Assembly: GCA_964497185.1 (NCBI GenBank)
Contig: CAZCBX010000022.1
Coordinates: 1-16,774 of the forward strand
From: CAZCBX01 sp964497185
GTDB taxonomy: Bacteria; Bdellovibrionota_G; JALEGL01; JAGRMV01
Length of the DNA: 16,774 bases
Reading direction: 5' to 3'
Shown here one piece after another: positions 1-8,266 of this stretch. How positions within the stretch are numbered: position 1 is the first letter of the stretch; each line of letters starts with the position of its first letter. A program made the translations under genes and the position numbers. Below the pieces are notes generated by a model, which had not been told where the DNA came from, did not search any database, and saw only the letters and a list, made by a program, of their open reading frames with translations.

Positions 1-1526
1 AATGTTTTTTTAATGTTGTTTTCATCGGTTTGAGAATAAAAAATAATGCTCGACTCTGCCTGGTCGGTGGCATTGTTGCCCGATGCATCCAAAATTTTAA
101 TACGTCCATCGTCTTCTAAGCCACGCACGTTGTCGATGGTGCTGGGGTCGCCCAAGATCATCCGAGATACGGGAATCAACATTTCTCCATTGGCGCTGGC
201 GCCACTGTTCACATACAGGGGCTTGCCCACTTGTTCATAGATGTCCTGACTTGGGTTGGAAAAAACATTGAGGTTGTTGGACACTTGAGACTCCACGCTC
301 ATGGATTCTGCGATGATGTTTTCACCCCGAACCATATCAAAAGTGGCTTTGACCTCGTGATTTTTAACGATCAAACGAGCTGGATCGGTGGAATCCGGCA
401 ACATCAACATGGCGTTGAGGTTCATGGCCAGGATGTCACTATTGGTAAAAAAGAATTCTGTTTCGTTGGTAGAAGGATCGGCCATGCCTATGTTGAGCAG
501 CCCCTCTTTGCTGGCGTCACGACCCACTTCAAGCGTCAAACCGCCTTCTGTATTGGTTCGAATGTCATAAGTTAACGCCAACTGGTCTACGTCGGCAATG
601 TATTCCCGTTGCTGTCCATTGATGGCATCATGCTCAATGCGGGTAAGAACGGTCCGTTTGTTGCCCTCGCTGTCTAATAAATAGGCATTGGATGCTGATT
701 TTTCTTCTCCATCGTTGGTGGCATAAGCCATCACATAGGAAACGGGGGGAAACATTTTCTGCATAAAGATTTGACGTCCATCTTCAAGAGACAAACACAA
801 ATCATTGTCTTCTGAAGAGCTCGATTGAAGGCCTGTATGATCAAAATCGGTGGGCCGTACGCCAGGTGCGGTGACAAAACTGGTTACATGCGATGAGCCG
901 GCTTCAGAACTGTTGGCAGTCTCTTGCAAAAAAACGTTATTGGGAAAATCCAAACGCACACCATGCTGACCGCCCACAAAAAATACCTGATCCACTGTGG
1001 CCAAAATCTGACGTCCCTCCTGATGCACCAGCATCCAATCGCCTTGCTCAATGTTGGCTGAAGTGTCCAATTCAAAAATATGTGCGGTCAATGCACCTTC
1101 GCTCATCACACAAAGCTCTGGGCCTGTTAATATAGATAGAACAGAGTAATTTTGATCAAACTCTGGATGTCGGCGTAAAAAAGTGACGCCATCGGAAATG
1201 CCATGCTCTGCTTGAAGGGTGCCGTCTAAATACGCGTTGCCCCCAAAACCATAGCCTTGGTGTGGAAAAATTGCGGCCAAGCCCATGCTGGACCAGTTGG
1301 GATCAATCATCAGTGCATCGGCTTTAAATCGGTCCAGGGCTACGCTGGATGCGTTGGTTTTTTTCTGCTGTTCCAGCGAAGCCATTTGACGGCCGCGCTG
1401 GGCTTTCATCACTTGATAGGAAGCAATGGATAAACCCAAAAACAACACAGAAGAAATCATCATTTCAATCATAGAAAAACCACGCTTGAAACGGCCTGTT
1501 GATTTATAATGATGGTGGTACTTCAT
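1..1526 (-). CDS. Prepilin-type N-terminal cleavage/methylation protein, large minor-pilin-like (3' end outside window)
   Basis: Reading the minus strand from the ATG at 1526-1524 gives an open frame of about 508 codons with no stop before the window edge. The N-terminus has a short basic leader ending KRG, followed by FSMIEMMISSVLFLGLSIA. This is a type III signal peptide with the prepilin peptidase site G|F, the conserved Glu at mature position 5 and a hydrophobic helix. The leader is His-rich (MKYHHHYK). The remaining ~470 residues are polar, acidic and rich in Asn, Ser and Gly, with motifs such as FPHQGYGFGGNAYLDG; I recognise no named domain. The length is well above that of major pilins and fits a PilW-like minor pilin or a pseudopilin with a large globular head. 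Family membership rests on the N-terminal motif; the exact role is unknown. The start has only a weak upstream GAG. It is transcribed divergently from the small secreted gene at 1737. Confidence 0.85.
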   Translation of the reverse strand, partial: MKYHHHYKSTGRFKRGFSMIEMMISSVLFLGLSIASYQVMKAQRGRQMASLEQQKKTNASSVALDRFKADALMIDPNWSSMGLAAIFPHQGYGFGGNAYLDGTLQAEHGISDGVTFLRRHPEFDQNYSVLSILTGPELCVMSEGALTAHIFELDTSANIEQGDWMLVHQEGRQILATVDQVFFVGGQHGVRLDFPNNVFLQETANSSEAGSSHVTSFVTAPGVRPTDFDHTGLQSSSSEDNDLCLSLEDGRQIFMQKMFPPVSYVMAYATNDGEEKSASNAYLLDSEGNKRTVLTRIEHDAINGQQREYIADVDQLALTYDIRTNTEGGLTLEVGRDASKEGLLNIGMADPSTNETEFFFTNSDILAMNLNAMLMLPDSTDPARLIVKNHEVKATFDMVRGENIIAESMSVESQVSNNLNVFSNPSQDIYEQVGKPLYVNSGASANGEMLIPVSRMILGDPSTIDNVRGLEDDGRIKILDASGNNATDQAESSIIFYSQTDENNIKKT

Positions 1527-1657
1527 ATATTTATTATCTCATACTTTCCAGCTTTTTGACCAGTTTTTGCCAAAATAAAATAACATATTTAGTTAATATA
1601 TCCTATATAACTGTTTTTATTATATAATTTTACACATGGTAAAGGGGAATTAAAGTT
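1527..1657. promoter_or_regulatory. AT-rich divergent intergenic region, probable promoters
   Basis: This stretch separates the minus-strand prepilin gene from the plus-strand small genes and is very AT-rich. It contains a perfect TATAAT on the plus strand at 1623-1628 and another TATAAT on the minus strand at 1624-1619. No -35 element close to consensus lies at the proper distance from either. A minus-strand TTGGCA at 1573-1568 could be a -35 for the prepilin gene, but the hexamer 17 bases on (TGGAAA) is poor. Promoters facing both ways are expected here from gene orientation; the exact elements are not determined. Confidence 0.35.
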
Positions 1658-1810
1658 ATGTTTAACGGTTTTTCTGCTTTTTCTTTTTTTGGTTTATCCC
1701 TTGCTGATTGGCTTGGCTGGCTTTACACTTTGGACCATGAACGTAAGAATTGCATCCCTTGTTTTTTTATTGTTGTTTGTCGCTCCCTTGGCCATGGCGC
1801 AGGCAGGTAA
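1658..1810 (+). CDS. Possible 50-residue small ORF overlapping the next gene
   Basis: ATG at 1658 is preceded by AAGGGG (1642-1647) with a 10-base spacer, the most obvious ribosome binding site in the window. The frame runs 50 codons to TAA at 1808-1810 and overlaps the start of the secreted-protein gene at 1737 in another frame. The peptide begins MFNGFSAFSFFGLSLADWLG and is hydrophobic and aromatic at the N-terminus; its second half is simply the shifted reading of the neighbour's signal peptide. It could be a leader whose translation drives the downstream gene, which has no Shine-Dalgarno of its own, or the frame may be meaningless. I see no family. Confidence 0.3.
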   Translation: MFNGFSAFSFFGLSLADWLGWLYTLDHERKNCIPCFFIVVCRSLGHGAGR

Positions 1811-2072
1811 GGCGCCCATCGCTTCGATCAAAGAACGGCTGTTTGATGAGGAGAAAGGGTTTTTCACCTGCTCCGGCGGTTCGAGTTCGGCATTGTTTAA
1901 CCAGGATTGCAAAAAGTTAACGTTGGATCGTGTGTCGTTTGGCGGCTCCATTGCTTATGAAGCGCTGTGCATCGATTCCAACAACACGCCTTTTTTTATA
2001 TCTTGCTTGGCGGTTTCATTTGAACGAGACAAGTCCATGGTAAAAACAGACCAGGGGTTTTTTGATCGTTAA
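1737..2072 (+). CDS. Small secreted protein with four cysteines, unknown function
   Basis: The frame encodes 111 residues. The first ~21 are a classical Sec signal peptide: a basic start (MNVR), a hydrophobic core (LVFLLLFVAP) and an AMA cleavage motif before QAGKAP. The mature part of about 90 residues has four cysteines (C45, C58, C78, C90), so two disulfides in the periplasm or outside the cell are likely. The frame stays open upstream to a TTG at 1689, but ATG 1737 is chosen because it begins a normal signal peptide; the longer version would bury it. No ribosome binding site precedes ATG 1737; the upstream 50-codon ORF has one instead. I do not recognise the family. It stands alone between the divergent prepilin gene and mfd and could be an accessory of either side or independent. 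Confidence 0.6.
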   Translation: MNVRIASLVFLLLFVAPLAMAQAGKAPIASIKERLFDEEKGFFTCSGGSSSALFNQDCKKLTLDRVSFGGSIAYEALCIDSNNTPFFISCLAVSFERDKSMVKTDQGFFDR

Positions 2073-2165
2073 ATTTCTTTTGGCTTTTCGTTGCCCACTC
2101 GGCGACAAAATACAGATGGTCGGGTGTGGTTGAACTCGTAAAAACATGATACGCCATCATCCCCG

Positions 2166-5100
2166 ATGGAAAAAATGCAAACATTCATAGGACTGATGGG
2201 CAGTGCCAAAGCCAAGCATCTTTTGGAAACACGTAAGACTACGCGTACGTTGGTGGTTTGTCCGGATGAAGCGGCCGCAGACCAGCTTTTGGATGCATTT
2301 GTGTTTTTTCGAGACGTGCTGGGGCAAAGCCAGGTACAGGTGCAACGATTTGCGCTGCGCAAAAGTGATTTGAGTCCGTCGCATATCCGCGACGATCATG
2401 CCTGTTATGATCGGCTTTCTTTTTTGCACCATCTGCATCAAGCTCAAACGGAACCCTGGATTGGCATCACATCGGTGGGTGCTTTGTTTCAGAAAACAGT
2501 GCCCCAAGATGTATTCGCACAGCGCTGCATCACGCTTGAAAAAGATCAAAACTACGATCGTGATACGTTGCTGGAAAATTTGATTCAAAGCGGGTATCAG
2601 CGTGTGCATCAAATTGAAGACAAAGGGCAATTTGCCGTCAGGGGTGACATCATTGATGTCTTTAGCGTAGACCAAGTTGACCCCCATCGCATTGAATTTT
2701 TTGATGATGAAGTGCAAAGCATTCATTTTTTCCACATGGACACGCAGCGCACGGACAAGGCATCTGGCGCGCTACAACAAATGACTTGCCTGCCCTGTCA
2801 AGAATGCTTTTATCCCTCATCCACTGCTCCCATGGTCAAGGCGCTCAAAGAACTCACCGATCATCGCGGCTTGCCCCCCACCGAACGCATGGAAATCTCC
2901 AAAGCTTTTGCCAATCAGCACAGCTTTTCCACCATGGACAAATTTATTGGGCTTTTTTATCCAAAAGGTGAAACGCTGGCAGACTGGTTGCCGGAAACAG
3001 CCGAAGTGGTGTGGATAGAGCCTTGGCTGATTGAGCAAGAGAAAAATCAGCTTCGCCTCACCCTGCAAGGCCTGGAAGAAACCATGACAGAGAAAAAAAT
3101 TCTCTATCCTTCACCGCAGCAATCATTTCGACTTCCACCCAAAGCCTTGGATGCCTTGACGCAACATCCATCCCGTCAATATTTGGACTCGCCGCAAAGC
3201 AAATCCCCGCAAATGCAAACAACGTTTGACATTGAGCTGCTTGATGAGTTGCGACAACGGTTGATTCAGGCCCAAAAAACACCCTCGCCTTTTCAACCCA
3301 TGCAGCAACAGCTGCAACAGTGGCAGTCGCAGAACATGCGGCTTCACATCTCTGCTGTGGATTCCAAAAGCGCACAGCAGCTACAGCGGCTACTTGCGCC
3401 TTACCTAAAGGGTGAGCCCATCGCTTTATCCAAGGGTGTGTCCGATCAAACCTACCAAATGCATTTGGGCACGTTGCCCAGCGGGTTTGTTGACAAACAA
3501 GCCAACGAAGTCTGGCTTGCTCAAAACGAAATATTGGGTCAGCGCAAAAAAACGGTGCGTAAACCCAAGGAGCCCACCGCCGTTTTTGAATCGGTTTCAG
3601 ACCTTGATCACGGCCAGCCGGTGGTTCACATGGATCACGGCATTGGCATCTATGAAGGTCTGAAAAAAATGACCATCGCCGGCAACGAACAAGATTTTCT
3701 CATCTTGTCTTTTGCCAAGCAAGACAAACTCTTTCTGCCTGTTTACCGGCTTAATCGCATTCATCCTTACATCAGTGGCGATGGCAAAAAGCCCAAACTC
3801 GACACACTCGGCTCCACCGCTTGGAAAAAAACCAAAGCCCATGCCAAAAAAGCCGTGGAAGAAATGGCGTCCGAACTGATCGAACTCTATGCCAAGCGCA
3901 AAATGGCCAAAGGGTTTGTGTATCCACCGCCCGACACCATGTATCAAAGCTTTGAAGCTTCTTTTCCTTTTCAAGAAACCGATGATCAAATTCAAACCTT
4001 GGAAGACATTGACAAAGATCTAATGTCGGACAAACCCATGGACCGGCTGGTTTGCGGGGATGTGGGCTTTGGCAAAACAGAAATTGCTTTGCGTACAGCT
4101 TTCCGCGTGGCGGAAGCGGGTCGACAAGTGGCGGTGCTGGTGCCGACCACCATTTTGGCCCAACAACATTATGAAACGTTCAAACAACGTTTTGAACCTT
4201 TTCCTGTCAACGTAGACTTTGTCAGCCGCTTTAAATCCCCTTCCGAAAACAAAAAAACGCTGGCTCGTTTGGCCAGTGGACAAGTCGACATCATCATTGG
4301 CACCCATCGGCTGCTGTCCAAAGATGTTACTTTTGCCAATTTGGGGCTACTGGTGCTCGACGAAGAACATCGCTTTGGCGTTAAACACAAAGAACGCATT
4401 AAAACCTATCGCAATCAAATTGACGTCTTAACCCTCACCGCCACCCCCATCCCCCGCACACTCCAGTTATCCATGACGGGCATTCGAGATTTATCTGTGA
4501 TCAACACACCACCGCTGGATCGCAAAGCTGTCAATACCGTTCTGGCGACCTTTGATGAAAGCACCATCTTCGATGCAACGATGAAAGAAATCAAACGCGG
4601 CGGACAAGTTTTCTTTTTGCACAACCGTGTGGAAACCATTGGGTCCATGCATACTTTTTTGCAAAAACTTTTACCCGATGTCCGCATTCGGGTGGGCCAT
4701 GGCCAGATGAACCAAGAAACGCTTGAACAAACCATGCTGGATTTTTTGCATCACAAGTTTGATTTGCTTTTGTGCACCACCATCATTGAATCTGGTATTG
4801 ATGTGCCCAATGCCAATACCTTGTTGATCAACCGCGCTGATACCCTTGGTTTGGCGCAGCTTTATCAGCTTCGTGGACGTGTGGGTCGGTCCACCCGAGA
4901 TGCCTATGCCTACATGATGATTCCGGGCGAAGAAATCATCACCCCCCATGCGCTCAAACGCCTTAAAACCATCAAAACGTTTACCCACTTGGGGGCGGGT
5001 TTAAAAATTGCCATGCATGATTTAGAAATTCGGGGTGCCGGCAATTTGCTGGGCGCAAAACAATCGGGCCAAATTGCCTCCGTGGGCTTTGAACTCTACG

Positions 5101-5582
5101 CGCAGCTACTCGAACGTGAAGTTCGAAAACTCAAAGGGGAAAAAGTGGTGGAAGAAATTGAACCCGACATTCAAGTATCCATGCCCGCCATGATTCCAGA
5201 AAATTATATATACGATCACCAAGAACGGTTAAAAATGTACCGTCGTCTTTCCCAGTGCCCCACCATGCAGGCCCTTCAAGATCTGAAACAGGAATTGCGA
5301 GATCGCTTTGGTCCGCATCCCCCACTGCTGGAAAATTTGTTTGAGGTCATCGAGTTAAAAATTTTGGCCCGCAAGTGTGGCGTGGCCAGTTTATCGATTA
5401 CGGCGCAATCACCATCCATTGCTTTTTCGGATCAGGCCAACGTAAACGTCGATCGTTTATTAACCCTCATCCGTGAGGATCCTCGGTTTTCATTGACCCC
5501 AGAGCACAAGCTAACCATTGATTTTGAAAGCGAAATTGATCCATACGCCGAGACGAAAAAGATCTTGATGAGTTTGCATTAG
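2166..5582 (+). CDS. mfd: Transcription-repair coupling factor Mfd
   Basis: Mfd is an ATP-dependent DNA translocase that removes RNA polymerase stalled at lesions and recruits UvrA for nucleotide excision repair. The 1138 residues are full length for the family. The N-terminal third resembles the UvrB-homologous damage-recognition modules. A CarD-like RNA polymerase interaction domain begins near residue 486 (VVHMDHGIGIYEGL). The helicase core has Walker A GDVGFGKT (631-638), a DEEH box (732-735), TATPIPRTLQ, and motif VI RGRVGR (903-908). It is followed by the TRG translocation motif (HDLEIRGAGNLLGAKQSGQ) and the C-terminal TRCF domain. The start is ATG 2166 or ATG 2175 three codons later; neither has a clear ribosome binding site. 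It heads a compact run with the foldase genes, the next ATG being 6 bases after the stop. uvrA lies 6 kb downstream. Confidence 0.97.
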   Translation: MEKMQTFIGLMGSAKAKHLLETRKTTRTLVVCPDEAAADQLLDAFVFFRDVLGQSQVQVQRFALRKSDLSPSHIRDDHACYDRLSFLHHLHQAQTEPWIGITSVGALFQKTVPQDVFAQRCITLEKDQNYDRDTLLENLIQSGYQRVHQIEDKGQFAVRGDIIDVFSVDQVDPHRIEFFDDEVQSIHFFHMDTQRTDKASGALQQMTCLPCQECFYPSSTAPMVKALKELTDHRGLPPTERMEISKAFANQHSFSTMDKFIGLFYPKGETLADWLPETAEVVWIEPWLIEQEKNQLRLTLQGLEETMTEKKILYPSPQQSFRLPPKALDALTQHPSRQYLDSPQSKSPQMQTTFDIELLDELRQRLIQAQKTPSPFQPMQQQLQQWQSQNMRLHISAVDSKSAQQLQRLLAPYLKGEPIALSKGVSDQTYQMHLGTLPSGFVDKQANEVWLAQNEILGQRKKTVRKPKEPTAVFESVSDLDHGQPVVHMDHGIGIYEGLKKMTIAGNEQDFLILSFAKQDKLFLPVYRLNRIHPYISGDGKKPKLDTLGSTAWKKTKAHAKKAVEEMASELIELYAKRKMAKGFVYPPPDTMYQSFEASFPFQETDDQIQTLEDIDKDLMSDKPMDRLVCGDVGFGKTEIALRTAFRVAEAGRQVAVLVPTTILAQQHYETFKQRFEPFPVNVDFVSRFKSPSENKKTLARLASGQVDIIIGTHRLLSKDVTFANLGLLVLDEEHRFGVKHKERIKTYRNQIDVLTLTATPIPRTLQLSMTGIRDLSVINTPPLDRKAVNTVLATFDESTIFDATMKEIKRGGQVFFLHNRVETIGSMHTFLQKLLPDVRIRVGHGQMNQETLEQTMLDFLHHKFDLLLCTTIIESGIDVPNANTLLINRADTLGLAQLYQLRGRVGRSTRDAYAYMMIPGEEIITPHALKRLKTIKTFTHLGAGLKIAMHDLEIRGAGNLLGAKQSGQIASVGFELYAQLLEREVRKLKGEKVVEEIEPDIQVSMPAMIPENYIYDHQERLKMYRRLSQCPTMQALQDLKQELRDRFGPHPPLLENLFEVIELKILARKCGVASLSITAQSPSIAFSDQANVNVDRLLTLIREDPRFSLTPEHKLTIDFESEIDPYAETKKILMSLH

Positions 5583-5588
5583 CATGGC

Positions 5589-6461
5589 ATGTTTGGCGGT
5601 ATGAAGCGTTTGATCAAAGTCATTCTACTACTGGTGTTGCCTGTTGCGGGCTGCTCTTCTCGAGATTACCAAAGCCAAAAAGAGGATTTGGCGGTGGTCA
5701 ATGATCGCAGCATCCGCCTATCGGATTTTCAAGAACAAATTGCGCCTTTGAGCGAAATGAAAGCCGTAGACACAACCTCATTTAATGGAAAAAAACAGGT
5801 GCTGACCACCATGGTCATGCATGAGCTGGCTTTTCAAGAGGCCCTCGAAAACAACTTCCATCTCGATTCTTTGCCCATCAAACAGGCGGTGGTCAACGCT
5901 TGGTTGAAAAAAAAGTTTCAACCCCAAATTGACAAAATTACGGAAGATCAGGTTCGCGCCGCCTACGAAGAAAACAAGTCCAGTTTGGATACTGTGCACG
6001 CCCGGCACATTTTAATTCGCGCGGATGTCGACAAGCCACAAAAGCGCACCGAAGCCAAAAAGCAAATATCAAACATTCGAGACAGAATCACTTCAGGCAA
6101 AATCACATTTGAAGAGGCGGCCAAACAATATTCTCAAGATGGCACTGCCGCCAAGGGAGGGGACCTGGGCGTGTTCAAACGACAAATGATGGTACCTGGT
6201 TTTGCCAAAGCTGCCTTTGAGCTCGATGAGCCAGGCCAAATCAGCGACATTGTAGAAACCGAGTATGGGTACCATCTCATTAAGCTGATCGATGCCAACC
6301 ATGGCTTTTCTCATCACGGCACCGCCCTGCGAAACAAACTCATTCAAGAAACCATCGAAGCGCAAACCAAACTGTATTATGCCCGCTTGAAAGAAGATGC
6401 AGATGTCAGCATTTTTTATGAAAAACTCAAAGAGCCTGCCCGTGATCAGCCCGATTCTTAA
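5589..6461 (+). CDS. Parvulin-type peptidyl-prolyl isomerase lipoprotein (PrsA/SurA-like)
   Basis: The product has 290 residues and a lipoprotein signal (MKRLIKVILLLVLPVAGCSS) with lipobox VAGC, Cys22 counting from ATG 5589. ATG 5601 is an equally good start and gives a more typical 18-residue signal. A SurA-like N-terminal region (VVNDRSIRLSDFQ) is followed by a complete rotamase domain at about residues 136-236: ARHILI with His140, GGDLG at 190-194, then the conserved A.F.L..G..SD.V.T.YGYH run. It probably assists folding or insertion of exported proteins from the inner face of an envelope membrane. It starts 6 bases after mfd and overlaps the next gene, so co-transcription is likely. Of the three foldases in this run it has the best-preserved isomerase domain. 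An exact orthologue name is not assigned. Confidence 0.9.
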   Translation: MFGGMKRLIKVILLLVLPVAGCSSRDYQSQKEDLAVVNDRSIRLSDFQEQIAPLSEMKAVDTTSFNGKKQVLTTMVMHELAFQEALENNFHLDSLPIKQAVVNAWLKKKFQPQIDKITEDQVRAAYEENKSSLDTVHARHILIRADVDKPQKRTEAKKQISNIRDRITSGKITFEEAAKQYSQDGTAAKGGDLGVFKRQMMVPGFAKAAFELDEPGQISDIVETEYGYHLIKLIDANHGFSHHGTALRNKLIQETIEAQTKLYYARLKEDADVSIFYEKLKEPARDQPDS

Positions 6462-7341
6462 AAAAACTTGGGTGGTGCTTGGTTTGACGCTGGTTTGTGC
6501 CTGTGATCAAAGTACGGCCAATCAATTTGTTGCCCGTGTAAACAAAGTGCCCATTTCTACCCAACTGCTGGAAGACCGCTTATCCAGTTACGAGTATGAG
6601 CAGCAACTCAATGCGCTGGACAAAAACATTGAAGTCAAAGAAGCCATTGTCAATGAACTGATTCAAGAAGAGCTCATTTTTCAGCTGGCTCAAAAAAGAG
6701 GATTGGAAGTCGAAGCCAGCGAGGTTAGCAATGAAGCCATTGCGCTGGGTATCATGGACTTAACCGAAGAGCCCAACACAGAGACGCTGCTTGAAAAACG
6801 ACTGCTTGAAAAAAAATTATTTGAAGCCGTTACGCAAGAAGTGCCTCCTCCCTCTTTGGCAGAAATTGAAAAGTACCATCAAGAGCAAAAAAATCAGTTT
6901 GTTCAACGACCCCAAGTCCATTTGCTTCAAATTATTTTTAAACAAAAAGAAGAGTTAGAAGCTGCGCTTGACGCCCTGAGCCAAGAAACATCTTTTGAAA
7001 CCCTGGTGCAAAAATATGAACAGCAGCCCATGCTGGCCATGGCTGGTGATTTAGGGTTTGTTGCCAAAGGCATGCTCCAACCGGAGGTAGAAAAACAGGC
7101 TTTTGGACTACGCAAAGGCCAAGTCAGCAAACCCATCGAAACCGAGATGGGTTGGGCGCTTTTAAAGGCCCTGGATAAAAAGGAAGAAAAAATATATACG
7201 TTGGAAGAAGTTCAAGACAAAATTCATCAGCAATTGTGGGCACAAAATAAAGAGCGCCATTACAACCAGTGGCTAAAAACACAATTGGCTCAAGCCAACA
7301 TTGAAAGAAACCATGAAATCATTCAACAATCTTCTCCTTAA
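6442..7341 (+). CDS. Second SurA/parvulin-like lipoprotein with partly degenerate isomerase domain
   Basis: GTG at 6442 is preferred. It follows AAAGAG with a 7-base spacer and gives a compact lipoprotein signal (MISPILKKTWVVLGLTLVC, then AC) with lipobox VCAC. In-frame ATGs at 6418 and 6397 would lengthen the N-terminus and deepen the overlap with the previous gene. The protein is about 299 residues. It has the SurA-type N-terminal pattern (VARVNKVPISTQLLEDRL), long charged helices, and one parvulin-like domain that keeps HLLQI, AGDLGFV and a final ETEMGWALLKALD. It lacks several rotamase positions seen in the preceding gene, so it may be a chaperone more than an enzyme. It overlaps its neighbours on both sides (20 and 29 bases), indicating translational coupling. 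The fold assignment is good; catalytic activity is uncertain. Confidence 0.85.
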   Translation: MISPILKKTWVVLGLTLVCACDQSTANQFVARVNKVPISTQLLEDRLSSYEYEQQLNALDKNIEVKEAIVNELIQEELIFQLAQKRGLEVEASEVSNEAIALGIMDLTEEPNTETLLEKRLLEKKLFEAVTQEVPPPSLAEIEKYHQEQKNQFVQRPQVHLLQIIFKQKEELEAALDALSQETSFETLVQKYEQQPMLAMAGDLGFVAKGMLQPEVEKQAFGLRKGQVSKPIETEMGWALLKALDKKEEKIYTLEEVQDKIHQQLWAQNKERHYNQWLKTQLAQANIERNHEIIQQSSP

Positions 7342-8266
7342 TACTTTTTTATTTTTGATGTTTGCTTTGCCCGGTCTTACACAAGCAGAGCCCAAAGTGA
7401 TTGACCAAATCGTGGCCACGGTCAATGGTCATCCAATTTTGTTGTCGGAATTGGAAAAACAAAAAACCATCACAGCCAAAGAACTCAAAGTCCAAGGCAA
7501 AGAAGGCGCCATGGACCAACCCAACACCTTTACGCAAAAGGTGCTCACACAAATGATTGAAGACTACCTTTTGGATCAAGAAATTGAACGCCTAGGCATA
7601 CAAGCTGGAGATGCACAATTGCAACAAGTGCTTCAAAGCATCATGGCTGAAAACCGCATTACTTCCAAAGAAGAATTTCGAAAGGCGTTGGAAAGTCAGG
7701 GGTATGAATTTGAAGAATTTGTCGAAAATTATCGCAAAAGAATTTCAAGAAACAACTATGTCCGACAAACCATTACGCCCAACATCACCGTATCGGAGCA
7801 AGACATTCAAAACCGATTAAAACAAACTTCGACGGGCGAGACCATTGTCTACAACCTTGCGCTTTTGTTTGTACCGCAACAAAACATCCAAACTGGCTTA
7901 TCCGACAAAGAATTTTTAGACTTTGCCCAAAAGCTAAAGACCAACAATGACCTTACATTGGCCCAGAAGAAATTTAACGTATCGGAACCTGTCTCTATGA
8001 ATGAAGTGGATGAAAAAGATTTGCAAAAAGAAGTGCTGGCCGCGCTAAAAAACATCGAAGTGGGCGAAGTTTCTGATCCCATCACACTGCCCAATGGTTT
8101 TGCTTGGGTAAAAAAGAAAAAAGAAATTCGTGGGCAAGCCAACGTTTCAGAAGAGGAAAAACAGCGAATTTCCGATTTAATTTTAAACGAAGAAGTGGCG
8201 CAATCTCTGAATCAGGCCATTGCCACTTTAAAAGACACAGCCACCATTCGAATTTTCTATCCATGA
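7313..8266 (+). CDS. surA: SurA-like periplasmic chaperone
   Basis: The product has 317 residues. A Sec signal peptide (hydrophobic core LLLNTFLFLMFALPG, cleavage after TQA) is followed by the classic SurA_N start VIDQIVATVNGHPILLSELE and the helical chaperone domain to about residue 180. One PPIase-like domain follows, but it lacks the GGDLG motif and keeps only a weak tail (GEVSDPITLPNGFAWVKKK), so it is probably not an active isomerase. E. coli SurA is longer and has two parvulin domains. Its role would be to hold unfolded outer-membrane proteins in the periplasm. ATG 7313 gives a normal signal peptide; a TTG at 7301 is also in frame. It overlaps the previous gene by 29 bases and pdxA by ATGA. 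The position directly before pdxA, as in enterobacteria, supports the name. Confidence 0.85.
   Translation: MKSFNNLLLNTFLFLMFALPGLTQAEPKVIDQIVATVNGHPILLSELEKQKTITAKELKVQGKEGAMDQPNTFTQKVLTQMIEDYLLDQEIERLGIQAGDAQLQQVLQSIMAENRITSKEEFRKALESQGYEFEEFVENYRKRISRNNYVRQTITPNITVSEQDIQNRLKQTSTGETIVYNLALLFVPQQNIQTGLSDKEFLDFAQKLKTNNDLTLAQKKFNVSEPVSMNEVDEKDLQKEVLAALKNIEVGEVSDPITLPNGFAWVKKKKEIRGQANVSEEEKQRISDLILNEEVAQSLNQAIATLKDTATIRIFYP

Noticed and set aside
231..575. Plus-strand open frames inside 1-1526
   Set aside because: They lie opposite the minus-strand prepilin frame, which is continuous for about 508 codons and starts with a textbook type III signal peptide; the plus-strand frames show no protein-like features.
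2089..2110. Hairpin GTTGCC-CACTC-GGCGAC before mfd
   Set aside because: The stem is only six pairs with one wobble and has no T-run after it in either direction; it is neither a terminator nor a recognised regulatory element.
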